Shown one piece after another: positions 1 to 10,607 of a stretch of 64,000 bases of DNA. Source of the DNA: Nannobrachium achirus (lineage: Eukaryota > Chordata > Actinopteri > Myctophiformes > Myctophidae); assembly GCA_963921795.1 (NCBI GenBank), contig OY997661.1:42189466-42253465 (forward strand), given 5' to 3'. The position numbers and the translations under genes are program-made. Numbering within the stretch: the stretch's first letter is position 1; every line of letters begins with the position of its first letter. Under the pieces are notes generated by a model. The model was given only the letters and a program-made list of their open reading frames with translations, had not been told where the DNA came from and searched no databases.

Positions 1-272
1 ATGATACTAATACTTGATAGTTAGGAGTAGAAAGGCCTTCAGTAGGCCTCAGTAACTATTGTTTTGGTAAAGCCTATCTTGTTATGGTACAGCTCACATG
101 TATAACTCTAGTGTTTAACCATTCTTCTTAGCAGAACTACTTTACCACTGCCCAGAGTGATAACTAACTGTCCATGATATCATGTTACATAAACCTGACC
201 ACCACCACCTAATATAATTGTCTTGTCTCCTCTGTTTCTCATGATTATTGATTGATCTGAATTCCACCACAG
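1..272 (+). mobile_element. third copy (right part) of the element that forms gpbar1 introns 1 and 2
   Basis: Reading left to right, this segment matches the non-MITE backbone of intron 1: GTTTTGGTAAAGCCTATCTT, CCATGATATCATGTTACATA, the CACCACCACCT tract, and the terminus ATTGATCTGAATTCCACCACAG. The left end is outside the window. The right terminus ends in a good 3' splice signal (CCACCACAG), as in the gpbar1 introns. I saw no coding exon after it. Confidence 0.75.
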
Positions 273-375
273 AGGGAAATGGATGAAATCCTTTGGAGAA
301 CATCGTGCTTCTGTTACCAGAACAGCGCAACTAGTAGCGGCCAATCATAGGAACTTTCAGTTCTGTGTTTGCTTC

Positions 376-415
376 AGTGTGTGCGTGCGCGCGCGCGCGT
401 GTATGTGTGTGTGTG

Positions 416-479
<64 letters not shown>

Positions 480-500
480 CATGCTTGCGTGGGTGTGTGC
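376..500. repeat. (GT)n / (GC)n microsatellite
   Basis: A nearly pure GT dinucleotide run with GCGC interruptions. The Cys/Val open frame across it is an artefact of the repeat. Confidence 0.95.
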
Positions 501-719
501 ATGTGTGTGTCTGTACCTTTGTTGGCTGCTGAACCTCTTCTGTCTTGAAGGCTATAAACAGGAATGCAGTATCATAACATACAGAGATATGTTTCCTAGA
601 ACCTTAGCAGGCCACCCAATGTTGTGACATCACAAGCCAACTAATACCTCTATTATACAGTACATCCACAACGCATTACCGTAGATCACATGGAAGAGTA
701 AAGCAGCATGGGTGGAAAA

Positions 720-1138
720 TAGGGCTGTCACAATAATCATCACATAATCGTCTAATGGCAATTATTTGACATAATCGCAATTATTTTGTGATAATCGTCA
801 TAATCGTTTACATGTTGAAAAATGTTTATACTGTATATGTTCAAACATTTACAAAATATTGGAAATAGCAGATCTACAAGCTCACAACAGGTCGCAAAGC
901 TTGTAGATCAGCTATTTCCACCATCAATGTTCTTTTTAAAGTGTAAAGTTGTCAAATATGTCTTTCATTTCTTTGTATACCTTTAGGTTTTGTGTCATAT
1001 CGGCCATGTGCAACTTCAAAGCCTACAAGCCAAACAGAAATGTAATTGTCAATGACAAATACACAATTAAATCGTTAATTGCAATTATTTGAGTGACAAT
1101 TAATCGTCATGTAAAATGTCATAATCGTGACAGCCCTA
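720..1138. mobile_element. hAT-like MITE, family A (TAGGGCTGTCAC)
   Basis: The TIRs are TAGGGCTGTCAC and GTGACAGCCCTA. The 8-bp TSD GTGGAAAA is at 712-719 and 1139-1146. The interior is rich in ATAATCG and carries the shared palindrome at 860-920. Confidence 0.88.
860..920. repeat. palindrome module copy 1
   Basis: The left arm TGGAAATAGCAGATCTACAA pairs with the right arm TTGTAGATCAGCTATTTCCA. It sits near the middle of the family A MITE. Confidence 0.85.
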
Positions 1139-1204
1139 GTGGAAAACTTTCCCCAGTAATAAGTAATTATATGACATTTATTAAGTAATTCTGCAGTACT
1201 TTAA

Positions 1205-1702
1205 TATATACCGTACTACATACAGTGCGAAGGCGCGCGTGCAAGACACCAGTCATGTTGCCATACCTTAGCAACAGGCATGATACATTTATTTTAAGAA
1301 GTAGGTCTACATTCTATTTTTTTCCCCCCCAAAATGTCTATGGTTTCTTAGGCTGGATATGGCAGCCTGGAACAGTTGTTCAAGTGCAGCTAAACTTGAC
1401 ATAATATAGTAAACATGCCACAATTAACAATAATGAATTGCACCTGTGCAGCTGACCTGCGGAACCTGGGAATATAGGCTACTATTCTGTCAAGATGGGG
1501 AGAATAAAAGTGTGGAGAATATAATTATAATACCTTGTTAAATTTTGCATTTGTAGTTATTTTAATGTAATTTAACAACATAACCAGCACAGATAGACAA
1601 TGTGACATTCATGGATTTATATTTTAAAGTAACTTGTATTCTCCCCCCTGGACCCAGGGTATGGCAGCTGCATACCCCTGCCATACCCAATTGACGCCCC
1701 TG
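1205..1702. mobile_element. fragment of MITE family I (right end TTGACGCCCCTG)
   Basis: It matches 27830-29136 over ATGTTGCCATACCTTAGCAA, GCACCTGTGCAGCTGACCTG and GGTATGGCAGCTGCATACCC. The left terminus is missing or degraded. Confidence 0.7.
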
Positions 1703-2177
1703 ACTACATAGTGCAGTTTGATTTAATGGTGACTCCTTTTGTGAGCTTAATTATTGTTCCAACACAGCTAGCTATACTGTACAGGTTGTATTGTACATTA
1801 CTTTTCAACTTTAAGTAGCATATTTATGTTAAAGAATTAAACGTTATTTTAACCAATCCGATGACACTTACGTATAGTAGCTTTATCGCTGACAATTCCA
1901 CTGTGTATGTAATTGGTGGTTACTAAACTGGTCCTCGTTCATTACACGTGTCATGGAATCAGCCCCGTGACACCTCCGGTGATGCAGCGGTTCGGCGGTA
2001 CGTCCTGCCACTGGAAGAACTGCCCAGTGAGACCTCCAGCTTAGCTGGTGTTGCGTAGGCCTACTTGTAGAGCTATCTGAATGTTTAGAGACACATGTAT
2101 ATGTGGCTATAAACAAGTGTGCATATGGGATGTACAGCTGCACTCGTGCTGTTGCTCGCCCACACTCACTCACGCAC

Positions 2178-2484
<307 letters not shown>

Positions 2485-3015
2485 TGACATAATCATATAG
2501 CTGAGGTAAGACGTCTGGACATTTAGCAGAGTTTGATGTGCTTCGTCAGTTGTACAATGGGACAGCTGCAAGCCCCCAGAACGGCTTAATATTGAAGCCG
2601 CCGACCCTACTGGCCAAAGTTGGTATAGCCTGGCGGGCCATCCCACATACTGCGTTCACTCACCCATTCCTTCCCCAGTATGAGGTCTGGATTTCGGCCT
2701 ATAGGCTAGGGCATTCACCAAATATTCGAATATTCGAATATCAAAGTCACTATTCGACATTGTTCACCGAAGTTGAATATTCGCTTATTTTTATTTTTTA
2801 TTGTTTTCTCTTTAAAAAAGATATAGTTTGATAGGAAGTCTAGATAGATAGGAAGTCATAAGAATGAGTTTTCAATGCCCCTGGTGGATGAATTTGTTAA
2901 TGCTCTATACCAGTGACCCCCAAAATAAACATATTTGAACTGGGGACCCCCACCCTGACAAGCACTTGGAATTGTAGGTATTACATTTAATGTGACTCGG
3001 TTCCACAGATAAATA

Positions 3016-3102
3016 TTATGAAAATAGCAGATCTATTTTCATAATATTTATCTGTATATATTGCAAGGCGTTGTGAGCATGTAGATCGGCTATTTTCACA
3101 AT
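3016..3102. repeat. palindrome module copy 2 (rearranged)
   Basis: Its outer arms are ATTATGAAAATAGCAGATCT and CATGTAGATCGGCTATTTTC. An extra internal segment separates the arms compared with the copy at 17027-17081. Confidence 0.65.
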
Positions 3103-3123
3103 GTTCGCCTCTTGCTTACTTAA

Positions 3124-3369
3124 AGGAGCTATAGTCAGCTTTTTCTTGAAAAACGGATGCTAAAATAAAGATAATGTTTCGAAAATATTTTATAAAAAAA
3201 TAAGCTTCATTATGTGTTTCTATTCAAAAATGACCACAAAAAGCGTAAAATAATGATAAAATAATCATTTTGGCCATTGTCAGACCGGCACTTTGTTTAC
3301 ATTCTAGTCTATAGACTAGGATGTAAACAAAGTGTCGGCCCTACAATGAAAAAGTTGACTATAGCTCCT
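3124..3369. mobile_element. piggyBac-like MITE with TTAA target duplication
   Basis: The TIRs AGGAGCTATAGTCA and TGACTATAGCTCCT are flanked by TTAA on both sides (3120-3123, 3370-3373). The paralogous element at about 17098 has a single TTAA at the same point (CTTACTTAATATTTGACAG). That is an empty site. Confidence 0.85.
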
Positions 3370-3485
3370 TTAATATTTGACAGTTTGGCCAGTCCTGTCG
3401 AATATTCGACTATTCGAATACTTTGAGGTTGAATAATTCGAATACTAAAAATCACTATTTGTGAATGCCCTATCTCGACGTAATG

Positions 3486-3655
3486 TATTTCACACATATA
3501 GGCTCTAATGCAGACAGACAGCAAGTTGCCGGTTCGATTCCAGAGCACGGGCGACATTTGCCGCGCGCCACTCCCCGTCTCTCTCTCCCTGTTCCCTGTC
3601 ACACTCTACTGATAGCATCGATAAAGGCCCGAAAAGCCCCCAAAATAGATAGTCT
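3486..3655 (+). mobile_element. tRNA-derived SINE fragment
   Basis: It has a B-box-like GGTTCGATTCC, then CCCGTCTCTCTCTCCCTGTT, and a tail GATAAAGGCCCGAAAAGCCC. This is the layout of common fish tRNA SINEs. Confidence 0.7.
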
Positions 3656-3780
3656 ATTTTCACAATATTTGCACGCCACCATTGTACTGACTTGTGGCCC
3701 ATCAGATTTAGGGGCCTCCTACATTCCCTCTCGTTGGCTCCAACCACTGCAAGAGGCTTCACTCACTTGGGCCCAGTTTC

Positions 3781-3782
<2 letters not shown>

Positions 3783-3831
<49 letters not shown>
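3783..3831. repeat. (GT)n microsatellite
   Basis: A pure GT run of about 49 bp, immediately before the family O MITE. Confidence 0.95.
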
Positions 3832-3835
<4 letters not shown>

Positions 3836-3920
3836 CAGGGGCGTCACACAGGGGGGGGGGGGGACTGAGTCACCAGGGCCCAAGGTGGAAGGGGCCTTAA
3901 TAATTTTATACTTTAGCTAT

Positions 3921-3984
3921 TGAAAAATAGCAGATATACAAGCACACAGCACGGCACTCGGTGCTTGTAGATCTGCTATTTTTG
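3921..3984. repeat. palindrome module copy 3
   Basis: The arms are TGAAAAATAGCAGATATACA and CTTGTAGATCTGCTATTTTT. The centre is GC-rich (GCACGGCACTCGGTGC). Confidence 0.8.
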
Positions 3985-4192
3985 AAAAGTTGTGAAAATG
4001 TGTGCAAATCTTTGAATATACTGTATGTATTTTTTAAGCGAATATTTGGGGGGTCCCTGGAACTAAATATTTTGAGATGGCCGGGGTCCGTGGCCAAATA
4101 CATATAATTTTGGGGGGTCCTTGACATGGAATAGTTTGAGCACCACTGACATAGAAACAGGTTTAAAAAAAAAAGAAAAATCTTCACAATTT

Positions 4193-4271
4193 TTCAAAAA
4201 TAGCAGATCTACAAGCTCGCAGCGCGGCACTCGGTGCCGCGCCGTGAGCTTGTATATCTGCTATTTTTCAA
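4193..4271. repeat. palindrome module copy 4
   Basis: Arms TCAAAAATAGCAGATCTACA and TGTATATCTGCTATTTTTCA. The inner stem is GCGGCAC/GTGCCGC. Confidence 0.85.
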
Positions 4272-4512
4272 TAGTTAAAGCACAGAATGTGAGTGAATCC
4301 TTGTACCCATGCAGGGCCTGCATTCAGAATGTGGTGTGACGCCCCTGCCTGTGCGCACCCTACAACACACACCACACACAGATGTGCTTTCGACCCCATG
4401 TTGATAATGTATCTCTCTCCACGTCATCCAACAATTCCGACCATGTGTAGTTTCAAATGGCTGGTTTTCCTCCCCAGTTGGCCTGGCCTAGACGCCCTGG
4501 AGAAAACTATAT

Positions 4513-4767
4513 TGTCACTGTCGGGCAGAAACCTCATATCTCCAAGTTTCAAATTTGTACGTTTTTTCGCTAAGTAAAGCCCTGCTTCATCAGACAAGGC
4601 CGTCGCACACAAGTAGTGAAAACAGCCGACCTACAAGCACACAACGCCTCGCGGTGCGAGGCGTTGTGTGCTTGTAGATCGGCTGTTTTCACTAGTTTAG
4701 TAAAAAAAAATTATGATAAAAAACGAACGGCTTTGGACATAGAAGGTTTCCACCCGACAACGACGAC
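4513..4767 (-). mobile_element. family P element (GTCACTGTCGGG ends), copy 1
   Basis: Inverted relative to the copies at 11205 and 11834. The ends are TGTCACTGTCGGGCAGAAAC and GGTTTCCACCCGACAACGAC. A near-perfect palindrome is in the middle. The target duplication is not clear here. Confidence 0.75.
4615..4693. repeat. palindrome module copy 5 (near perfect)
   Basis: A 79-bp palindrome with arms AGTGAAAACAGCCGACCTAC and TAGATCGGCTGTTTTCACT. The inner stem is CACACAACGCCTCGC/GCGAGGCGTTGTGTG. It is the centre of family P copy 1. Confidence 0.92.
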
Positions 4768-5097
4768 ATGTTTGTGTTTCACGGTCGGTGTTGTAAGTAT
4801 AGTTATACAAAACACCTCTTTGTCTCCTTTTGCTCCTTACACGGTTGTCACGCTCAAATAAACATGAATGGCAAAGAATGCTTTTTCACTGAGCAAGAAA
4901 ATAATGTTTATTTTTACACTGATGCACTTGACCATGGGTGACTCCTAATGTCCTCTCTTGATTGCTCTATTCAGACACCGCTTTCACTCCAGGTGTCCCG
5001 GGTTTTGGTCATGTTATTATTATGGTCACAGACACTCATTGAGAGACTCCTACGGGAGAGTGTGATCGTCTCATACCACAGAAGGATTATCCATTAA

Positions 5098-5557
5098 AGG
5101 ACAACTTTAGTTTTTTACAACAAGGGTTCATATTTTAGATTGTAATTAGAGAAAAGAAAAAGTGAGTGTTAAAATGTTTTCATTTGCTTCGTTCTATTGT
5201 TTTATCGCGTTTACCGTGCTAAAATGTGGGGCACGTGTACGCATGGGGGCATGCGTACAAGTGGCTAAAAAAATATTTTTAGACACAATAAGCCAGCAGT
5301 TTCTTCATTGCTATTTACATTAACACTTCTAGCCCCCATAAGTCACATCCAACCTTGAAAGGTTGCGTTGTATCTTGGGAATGGGCTTATTCTGTGTAAA
5401 ATGACATATTTAGCCACTTGTACGCATGCCCCCAACCACTGAAATAAGAATCTCTAAAACAATAGAAAGAAGTAAATTAAATAATTTTAACACTCATCTT
5501 TTATATATTCTTTAATTACAATCTAAAATATGAACCCTTGTTGTAAAAAGTTGTCCT
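5098..5557. mobile_element. piggyBac-like long-TIR MITE with TTAA duplication
   Basis: TTAA is present at 5094-5097 and 5558-5561. The TIRs exceed 50 bp, with AACAAGGGTTCATATTTTAG on the left and its complement on the right. Partial relatives lie at about 30330-30615 and 40815-41250. Confidence 0.85.
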
Positions 5558-5954
5558 TTAAGGCAGGGGTCTTCAACAGGGGGTCCGGGACCCCTAGGGG
5601 GGTCCTCAGAGTTACTACAGGGGGTCCTCCAGATCTATGTGTGATAGAAACCTCTCCTTTTTTGAAGAGGTGAAAGCCTCTTTCAAGGTGTGGCTTTGTC
5701 TGTCCCGTACCTGACATTCCCTTAGGTTGGTTAGTTTTGTCTGTCCCGTGCATGTCCAGAATGAGGAATTGAGGATTGGCCAAGTTTCACATGACAATTT
5801 GGCTCTCCAGACAAAATCATTCATAGAATGTATAGATAACAGCATGTATGGATCTAGAACACATAGAATACAAATTCACCGCTTCACTTCGAACCGAGGT
5901 TTGATTTTTATATCAACCACTTGAACTATAGCATCCATATTCCATCCATATTCA

Positions 5955-6000
5955 TCCGATCTACAAGCTCACAACGCCTCGCGCTGCGAGGCGTTGTGAG
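5955..6000. repeat. palindrome module copy 6 (truncated)
   Basis: The left arm CCGATCTACAAGCTCACAAC and inner stem CGCCTCGC/GCGAGGCG are intact. The outer right arm ends abruptly at GAGATTGTGTGTG. Confidence 0.8.
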
Positions 6001-6016
6001 ATTGTGTGTGTGGGGT

Positions 6017-6017
<1 letters not shown>

Positions 6018-6074
<57 letters not shown>
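6018..6074. repeat. (GT)n microsatellite
   Basis: A pure GT run grown at the broken end of palindrome copy 6. An (AT)n run follows at 6219-6243. Confidence 0.95.
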
Positions 6075-6075
<1 letters not shown>

Positions 6076-6782
6076 TGGCCTGGCCTGAACAACAGCGCCC
6101 CTCCCTTAACATGTGTGGTCAAAAAAGGTACTTCAGGCTACATACAGACACGCACACACGCACACACACACGCATACACACACGGCCACGTATAGGAGAC
6201 GGTGTAACCACCGCTCAAATATATATATATATATATATATATCCAAAAATGCCTAAAATGTATTAGGCATGATCGCAATCACAAAATTGCATGTTTAGCC
6301 CCATAACAAACACATCTTTCAAAATGGCAGCCATGTTTGTTTGTTTTGTTTGACTTGTTTGAAGGCTTCTATCTCATGAATGCCTGAACGGATTTTTTTG
6401 TTTGAAAGCTGTGAAAAAGTACTACAGATATGGTGCATGATCTAGGCATGGGCGCGCACGATCCGTGCACTAAAAATTGATCCGTGCACTAGAAATTTAG
6501 GAACGTGGCAGTGAGGAACTCGGGGGCCATTTTGAAAAAGCAGTGAATGAGTTAAGTAATGACGGTTCAAGTGGTTAAATATCTGAAAACACAAAATGAC
6601 ATGAATCCAAAATACACTGACGATTGTGCTGTCAAACGATGAAACTATATGGAATCTATGAACAGGTTGTGGGGGTCCCTGCTTCATCTCTCTCTCAACT
6701 AAGGGGTCCTTGGACTGAAAACGTTGAAGACCCCTGCATTAAGGATATCCATCATGATGATATCATTTCTGTAAGACACTCT

Positions 6783-6822
6783 TGATGAAGTTCCAGAGGG
6801 ACTGAAACGTCAGTGCTTGCTG
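6783..6822 (+). ncRNA. possible hammerhead-ribozyme-like relic
   Basis: CTTGATGAAGTTCCAGAGGG followed by ACTGAAACGTC resembles the CUGANGA...GAAAC core found in Penelope-like element ends. It is degenerate and may be inactive. Confidence 0.25.
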
Positions 6823-7069
6823 AGCAAGAGGAATGCGTAGAAATTTTCTTCTTCATGAATATTTCTTCATGAATGGTCATTATATGCGGTAAGCGAATTT
6901 ACTTTTCAAAATCACAGAAGTGTTGCAGCGTGACGCATATCCTAGATCGACTCATTTCCCAATTTTCTGAAGCTTGTAAAAAGTGTAAAGTAAAAGTGTG
7001 GTTGTTTAAAAAAAACTGCGAGAAGTAATTTGTTCCGGTCAACAGTCAATGGTCGTCTTGATTCATGAC

Positions 7070-7511
7070 CAAGGACATAATGTTAGAGAGGCAGGGGCTG
7101 ACATTTCTAAAAGGGCCTTTTGGTGAAAATATCGAAAATAGCAGACCTCCAAGCTCACAACGCGTCGCACCGCGACGCGTTGTGAGCTTGAAGGTCGGCT
7201 ATTTTCGGTGCTTGATACCACACAGAACCAAGCATAATCAAGTGAATACTGGAGATGTGGCATAACGGCATGGATTTCTACACAGAGAGGGCAATTCTTT
7301 CAACATAAGATGCTGCATTCAAGTTCAGGAGAGTTTGGACAAGGCAATTCTCTTGAATACTGCCTTCAGGTATGGCATGGAAAGAGGGGCATTTGCATTT
7401 CTTTCACCATAGTAAAAACTGCATTCATGGTCTAGAGTGGGCACTTTTTTACAGACGGATAAAAGGGCAGGGGCTCAAGCCCCCTTTCATGTCAATGTGT
7501 GCACATGCCTG
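7070..7511. mobile_element. hAT-like MITE, family D (CAGGGACGTGCAGAGAATG)
   Basis: It shares GTTAGAGAGGCAGGGGCTGA and GGGGCTCAAGCCCCCTTT with 20695-21116 and 22458-22885. It is flanked by 15-bp direct repeats (7055-7069 and 7512-7526, one mismatch). The other copies have the usual 8 bp. Confidence 0.82.
7133..7207. repeat. palindrome module copy 7
   Basis: Arms CGAAAATAGCAGACCTCCAA and GAAGGTCGGCTATTTTCG. A T-to-C change in one arm is matched by A-to-G in the other, relative to GATCTACAAGC copies. The inner stem is CGCGTCGC/GCGACGCG. Confidence 0.9.
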
Positions 7512-7682
7512 GTCTTTATTCATGACAACACGAATAGTTGTGAAGCACGGTGATGTATGAATGTGTTCATAAGAATGATGATATTTATGATAACGTCCCA
7601 GATTCTGAACAGCAGACGTCATGTTCCAAGTACATTGTTTAACCCATTTAGGCCTAGGAATTATTGACTGCTTTAACCAGTG

Positions 7683-7760
7683 AAAAATAGCAGATATACA
7701 AGCTCACAGCGCGGCACCGAGTGCCGCGCTGCGAGCTTGTAGATCTGCTATTTTTGAAAA
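7683..7760. repeat. palindrome module copy 8
   Basis: Arms GAAAAATAGCAGATATACAA and TTGTAGATCTGCTATTTTT. The centre is GCGCGGCACCGAGTGCCGCGC. Confidence 0.88.
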
Positions 7761-8100
7761 AGAGTCGTGAAAATGTGTGCAAATATGTATTTTCAAAGCG
7801 AACGTTTGTAACTCAAATTTTGCTTCTGGGTGGTCCCTGGAACTAGATATTTTGAGATGGGGGTCCGTGGCCAAATAAATATAATTTTGGGGGTCCTTCA
7901 CATGAAAAATTATGAGAACCACTGACATAGTAGTCTCTCGAGAACAGACTAACTGAGCTCCAGTTAAATGAAAAGGACCTTTTCTTTGACGATGGCTGGC
8001 CAGATTGCTGACATAGAAACATAGGTTCTTTTTCCAAAAATCTTAGAAGGATTCAAAAGACACTTATAGAATCGGGTCAAAATTCAAATTTTCACAATTT

Positions 8101-8178
8101 TTCAAAAATAGCAGATCTACAAGCTCGCAGCGCGGCACTCAGTGCCGCGCTGTGAGCTTGTATATCTGCTATTTTTCA
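8101..8178. repeat. palindrome module copy 9
   Basis: Arms TTCAAAAATAGCAGATCTAC and GTATATCTGCTATTTTTCAA. Copies 8 and 9 bracket a GGTCCCTGGAACTAGATATT segment, as in 3921-4271. Confidence 0.88.
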
Positions 8179-8319
8179 ATAGTTAAAGCATAAAATAATG
8201 AAACACATTTTGTGTACCCGTTCTAAATGGGTTTTAAAGCTCTGCTCCTCCAGATAGCAGGCCTGTAGCAAACAGAGGCAGAGCGGAGTATTCTGTACAA
8301 AACAAGCATCAGTGCAATC

Positions 8320-8562
8320 TAGTGTTGTAGTCGAGTCCACCTAAAGCGAGTCCAAGTCAAGTCCAAGTCATATGGGGTTCGAGTCCGAGTCGAGTCCGAG
8401 TCAAGAGCCCCTGGGAGGGGGTCGAGTCCGAGTCGAGTCCGAGACCAATGGGAGGCGAGTCCGAGTCGAGTCCGAGACCAATGAGAGGCGAGACCGAGCC
8501 GAGTCCAGTTTTTTTTTTCTTTTTGATAGGTAGGCTGCAGAAAACAATATATATATTTTTTC

Positions 8563-8639
<77 letters not shown>

Positions 8640-9893
8640 ATGCAAGAACCCCCCCATTCATGTGCATTCACCTGTCTGGTGTTTCCTACCAATACCTTTC
8701 AAATGAATGGCTTGTCTTCAAATTAAATCAATAGGTCTCCCCAAATTACCTTTGGTTGCTGTCAATGCTGTGGTTTAGGTTTGAGGGAGTTTTATGGAGA
8801 GGTAGTTTTTTCCCACCAATATTCTGTCTAAGAACTAGACATTTGAGTTGCTACAATTACATTTTCTCCCAGGCAGAGAACAGAAGGACCCATGCACCAA
8901 AAGGCCAAGTGATAACAAAAATAATATTATTTAAAAAGAATTATGTCTACTACTGTAATCTATAACATTTTTAAACATTGCTGTTATAGTTGCATTGAAA
9001 TAGAGCATGCATGATTTTAGCAAAACGTTTTTCAAACAAACTCTTATCTTAATATTTTATTTTGACTAAAAGCTAAAATAAATAAATAAGGTTTTCCCAT
9101 TCAAACACATAGCAGTACGTGCCTGTCTGCATTTCATTGTTTAAGGTGAGAAATGTAGGCTACCCTATGTCATTAGTCTGATGCCTTTCAAGTAAATACA
9201 AGGCAAAACAATACCCCATGTCACTGCTTCAAGTTGTTTTGATTCGTTTTAACCTCTCTACAGGGACTTACAATGTTACACTTCTCTCTGTTGATCAGTG
9301 CACTTTAAAACTTTCGGACGAGGCTTGCTTAACGAGTAATAGACAACACCTGGAAATACAAAAAGACGTAAATTCTTAATCCAGCTGTGCAGGTGGATTA
9401 AACTACACATGATCACAAAGGCTTGTGTTTGGAAGCTGTTAGGACTTATTTATTTGGGGACACAAGGATATCCTGCAGGTAAGTGGACTGTTGTGCTGTT
9501 GTCTGTTTGGCGAAAAAAAGAACTTCTGGGAAGATTAGATGCTTGCTGCTGTGCTGAGCGGGGGGGCTCTACGTGTGTGTGCCTGTGTGTGTGCGTGTGT
9601 GCTACTACTGTGTGCCTATCAGATGCGCGTCAGAATGCTCCGTTACTTAACAAGGCAGCTCTCTCAATGTTAACGTGAATGCGCTCCTCATATGGATATA
9701 ACATTAATTCCATTGCATTGTAGTGACTTGACTCGAGTGGACTCGGTGGGGGGCGAGTCCAAGTCAAATTAGACCGAGACCGAGACGAGTCCAAGTCAAA
9801 TTAAGGGCGAGACCGAGACGAGACCGAGTCAGTGAAAATTTGGACTTGGACTTGGACTCGAGACGAGTCATTGACTCGAGTACTACAACACTA
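8320..9893. mobile_element. hAT-like element, family J (TAGTGTTGTAGTCGAG), 1.57 kb
   Basis: The ends TAGTGTTGTAGTCGAG and CTCGAGTACTACAACACTA have 8-bp TSD GTGCAATC on each side. Near the ends are repeated GAGTCCGAGTC motifs. The interior has an (AC)n run at 8564-8634 and no transposase frame. A likely diverged copy spans about 42207-43278. Confidence 0.87.
8564..8634. repeat. (AC)n microsatellite
   Basis: A pure AC run inside the family J element. Thr/His and Cys/Val frames here are artefacts. Confidence 0.97.
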
Positions 9894-10061
9894 GTGCAAT
9901 CACAAAGTCTGTACATGCAGCGTCATTGTTGGTGTTGTCTATTCGTGCCGGAGTGCAATATTGCACGATGGCACCAGCATCATAAATAACGGTATAGTCT
10001 TACTAGACTATTTGCTTAGGCAGCATAAACAGTGGGAAACTACGATGGCTCCAATCCCACT

Positions 10062-10607
10062 TAGCTCTGGTCCATCGCGTCACCTCCAGTGACGCTCTGA
10101 CAGACCCGTCTGCAAATGAATAGACCGCGTTTTCTCAGACCCTACCAGCGCTCAACTTCAGTCAAAATAAACAAAACTACTTCACTACTCACCAAACCAA
10201 AGGTAGTTTCGCGTTGTTGAAAGTCTATTCTCCACGGTGGTGAGCCCCTCAGCACCCCACCCAATCTGCAAAATACACTATTTTTGGCATGAAATAAAGT
10301 GCATCCAACTCGACCGCCGCTTATTTCCGGGTTGTGAACCATTGTATCTGCGGTGGCCGCTGGGTGGCTCGAGGTGGGTGCGTTTTATTTCATGACAAAA
10401 ATTATGTATTTTACAGAGTAGGTGCTCACCACCATGGAGAATAGACTTTCAACAACGCAAAACTACCTTTGGTTTGGTGAGTAGTGAAGTAGTTTTGTTT
10501 ATTTTGACTGAAGTTGAGCGCTCGTAGGGGCTGAGAAAACGCGGTCTATTCATTTGCCAACGGGTCTGTCAGAGCGTCACTGGAGGTGACGCGATGGACC
10601 AGAGCTA
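10062..10607. mobile_element. foldback element with ~230-bp TIRs and 10-bp TSD (MULE-like)
   Basis: The ends TAGCTCTGGTCCATCGCGTC and its complement extend inward with few differences for over 200 bp, around a ~90-bp centre. CAATCCCACT is duplicated exactly at 10052-10061 and 10608-10617. Long TIRs with a 9-10 bp duplication are typical of Mutator-like elements, so that assignment is inference. Confidence 0.85.

Larger units (their letters stand above)
2707..3472. mobile_element. hAT-like MITE, family B (TAGGGCATTCACC), with nested insertions
   Basis: The ends TAGGGCATTCACC and GTGAATGCCCTA, with runs of ATATTCGAATA, are shared with 16763-17201. It contains a nested GACCCCCAAAATAAACATA-type segment with a rearranged palindrome copy, and a TTAA element at 3124-3369. 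No clean TSD was seen for this copy. Confidence 0.8.
3836..4347. mobile_element. hAT-like MITE, family O (CAGGGGCGTCAC), with two palindromes
   Basis: The ends are CAGGGGCGTCACAC and GTGTGACGCCCCTG. The interior carries GGACCCC-type segments also seen at 7683-8178 and 29481-29862. In each case these are flanked by two palindrome copies. The TSD is unclear because the left flank is a GT repeat. Confidence 0.75.
5564..6736. mobile_element. hAT-like MITE, family C (CAGGGGTCTTCAAC), expanded copy
   Basis: The ends CAGGGGTCTTCAACAGGGGG and GTTGAAGACCCCTG have TSD CTTTAAGG/CATTAAGG (one mismatch). The copy at 43660-44071 is only 412 bp. Here the right arm of the palindrome has been replaced by a GT microsatellite and about 400 bp of unrelated sequence. 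Confidence 0.82.

Noticed and set aside
376-630. Cys/Val-rich and Thr/His-rich open frames over GT/AC repeats (also near 2.1-2.6, 3.8, 8.4-8.7, 31.3-31.6, 39.9 and 48.2 kb)
   Set aside because: They are translations of dinucleotide repeats with no start context, splice structure or homology.
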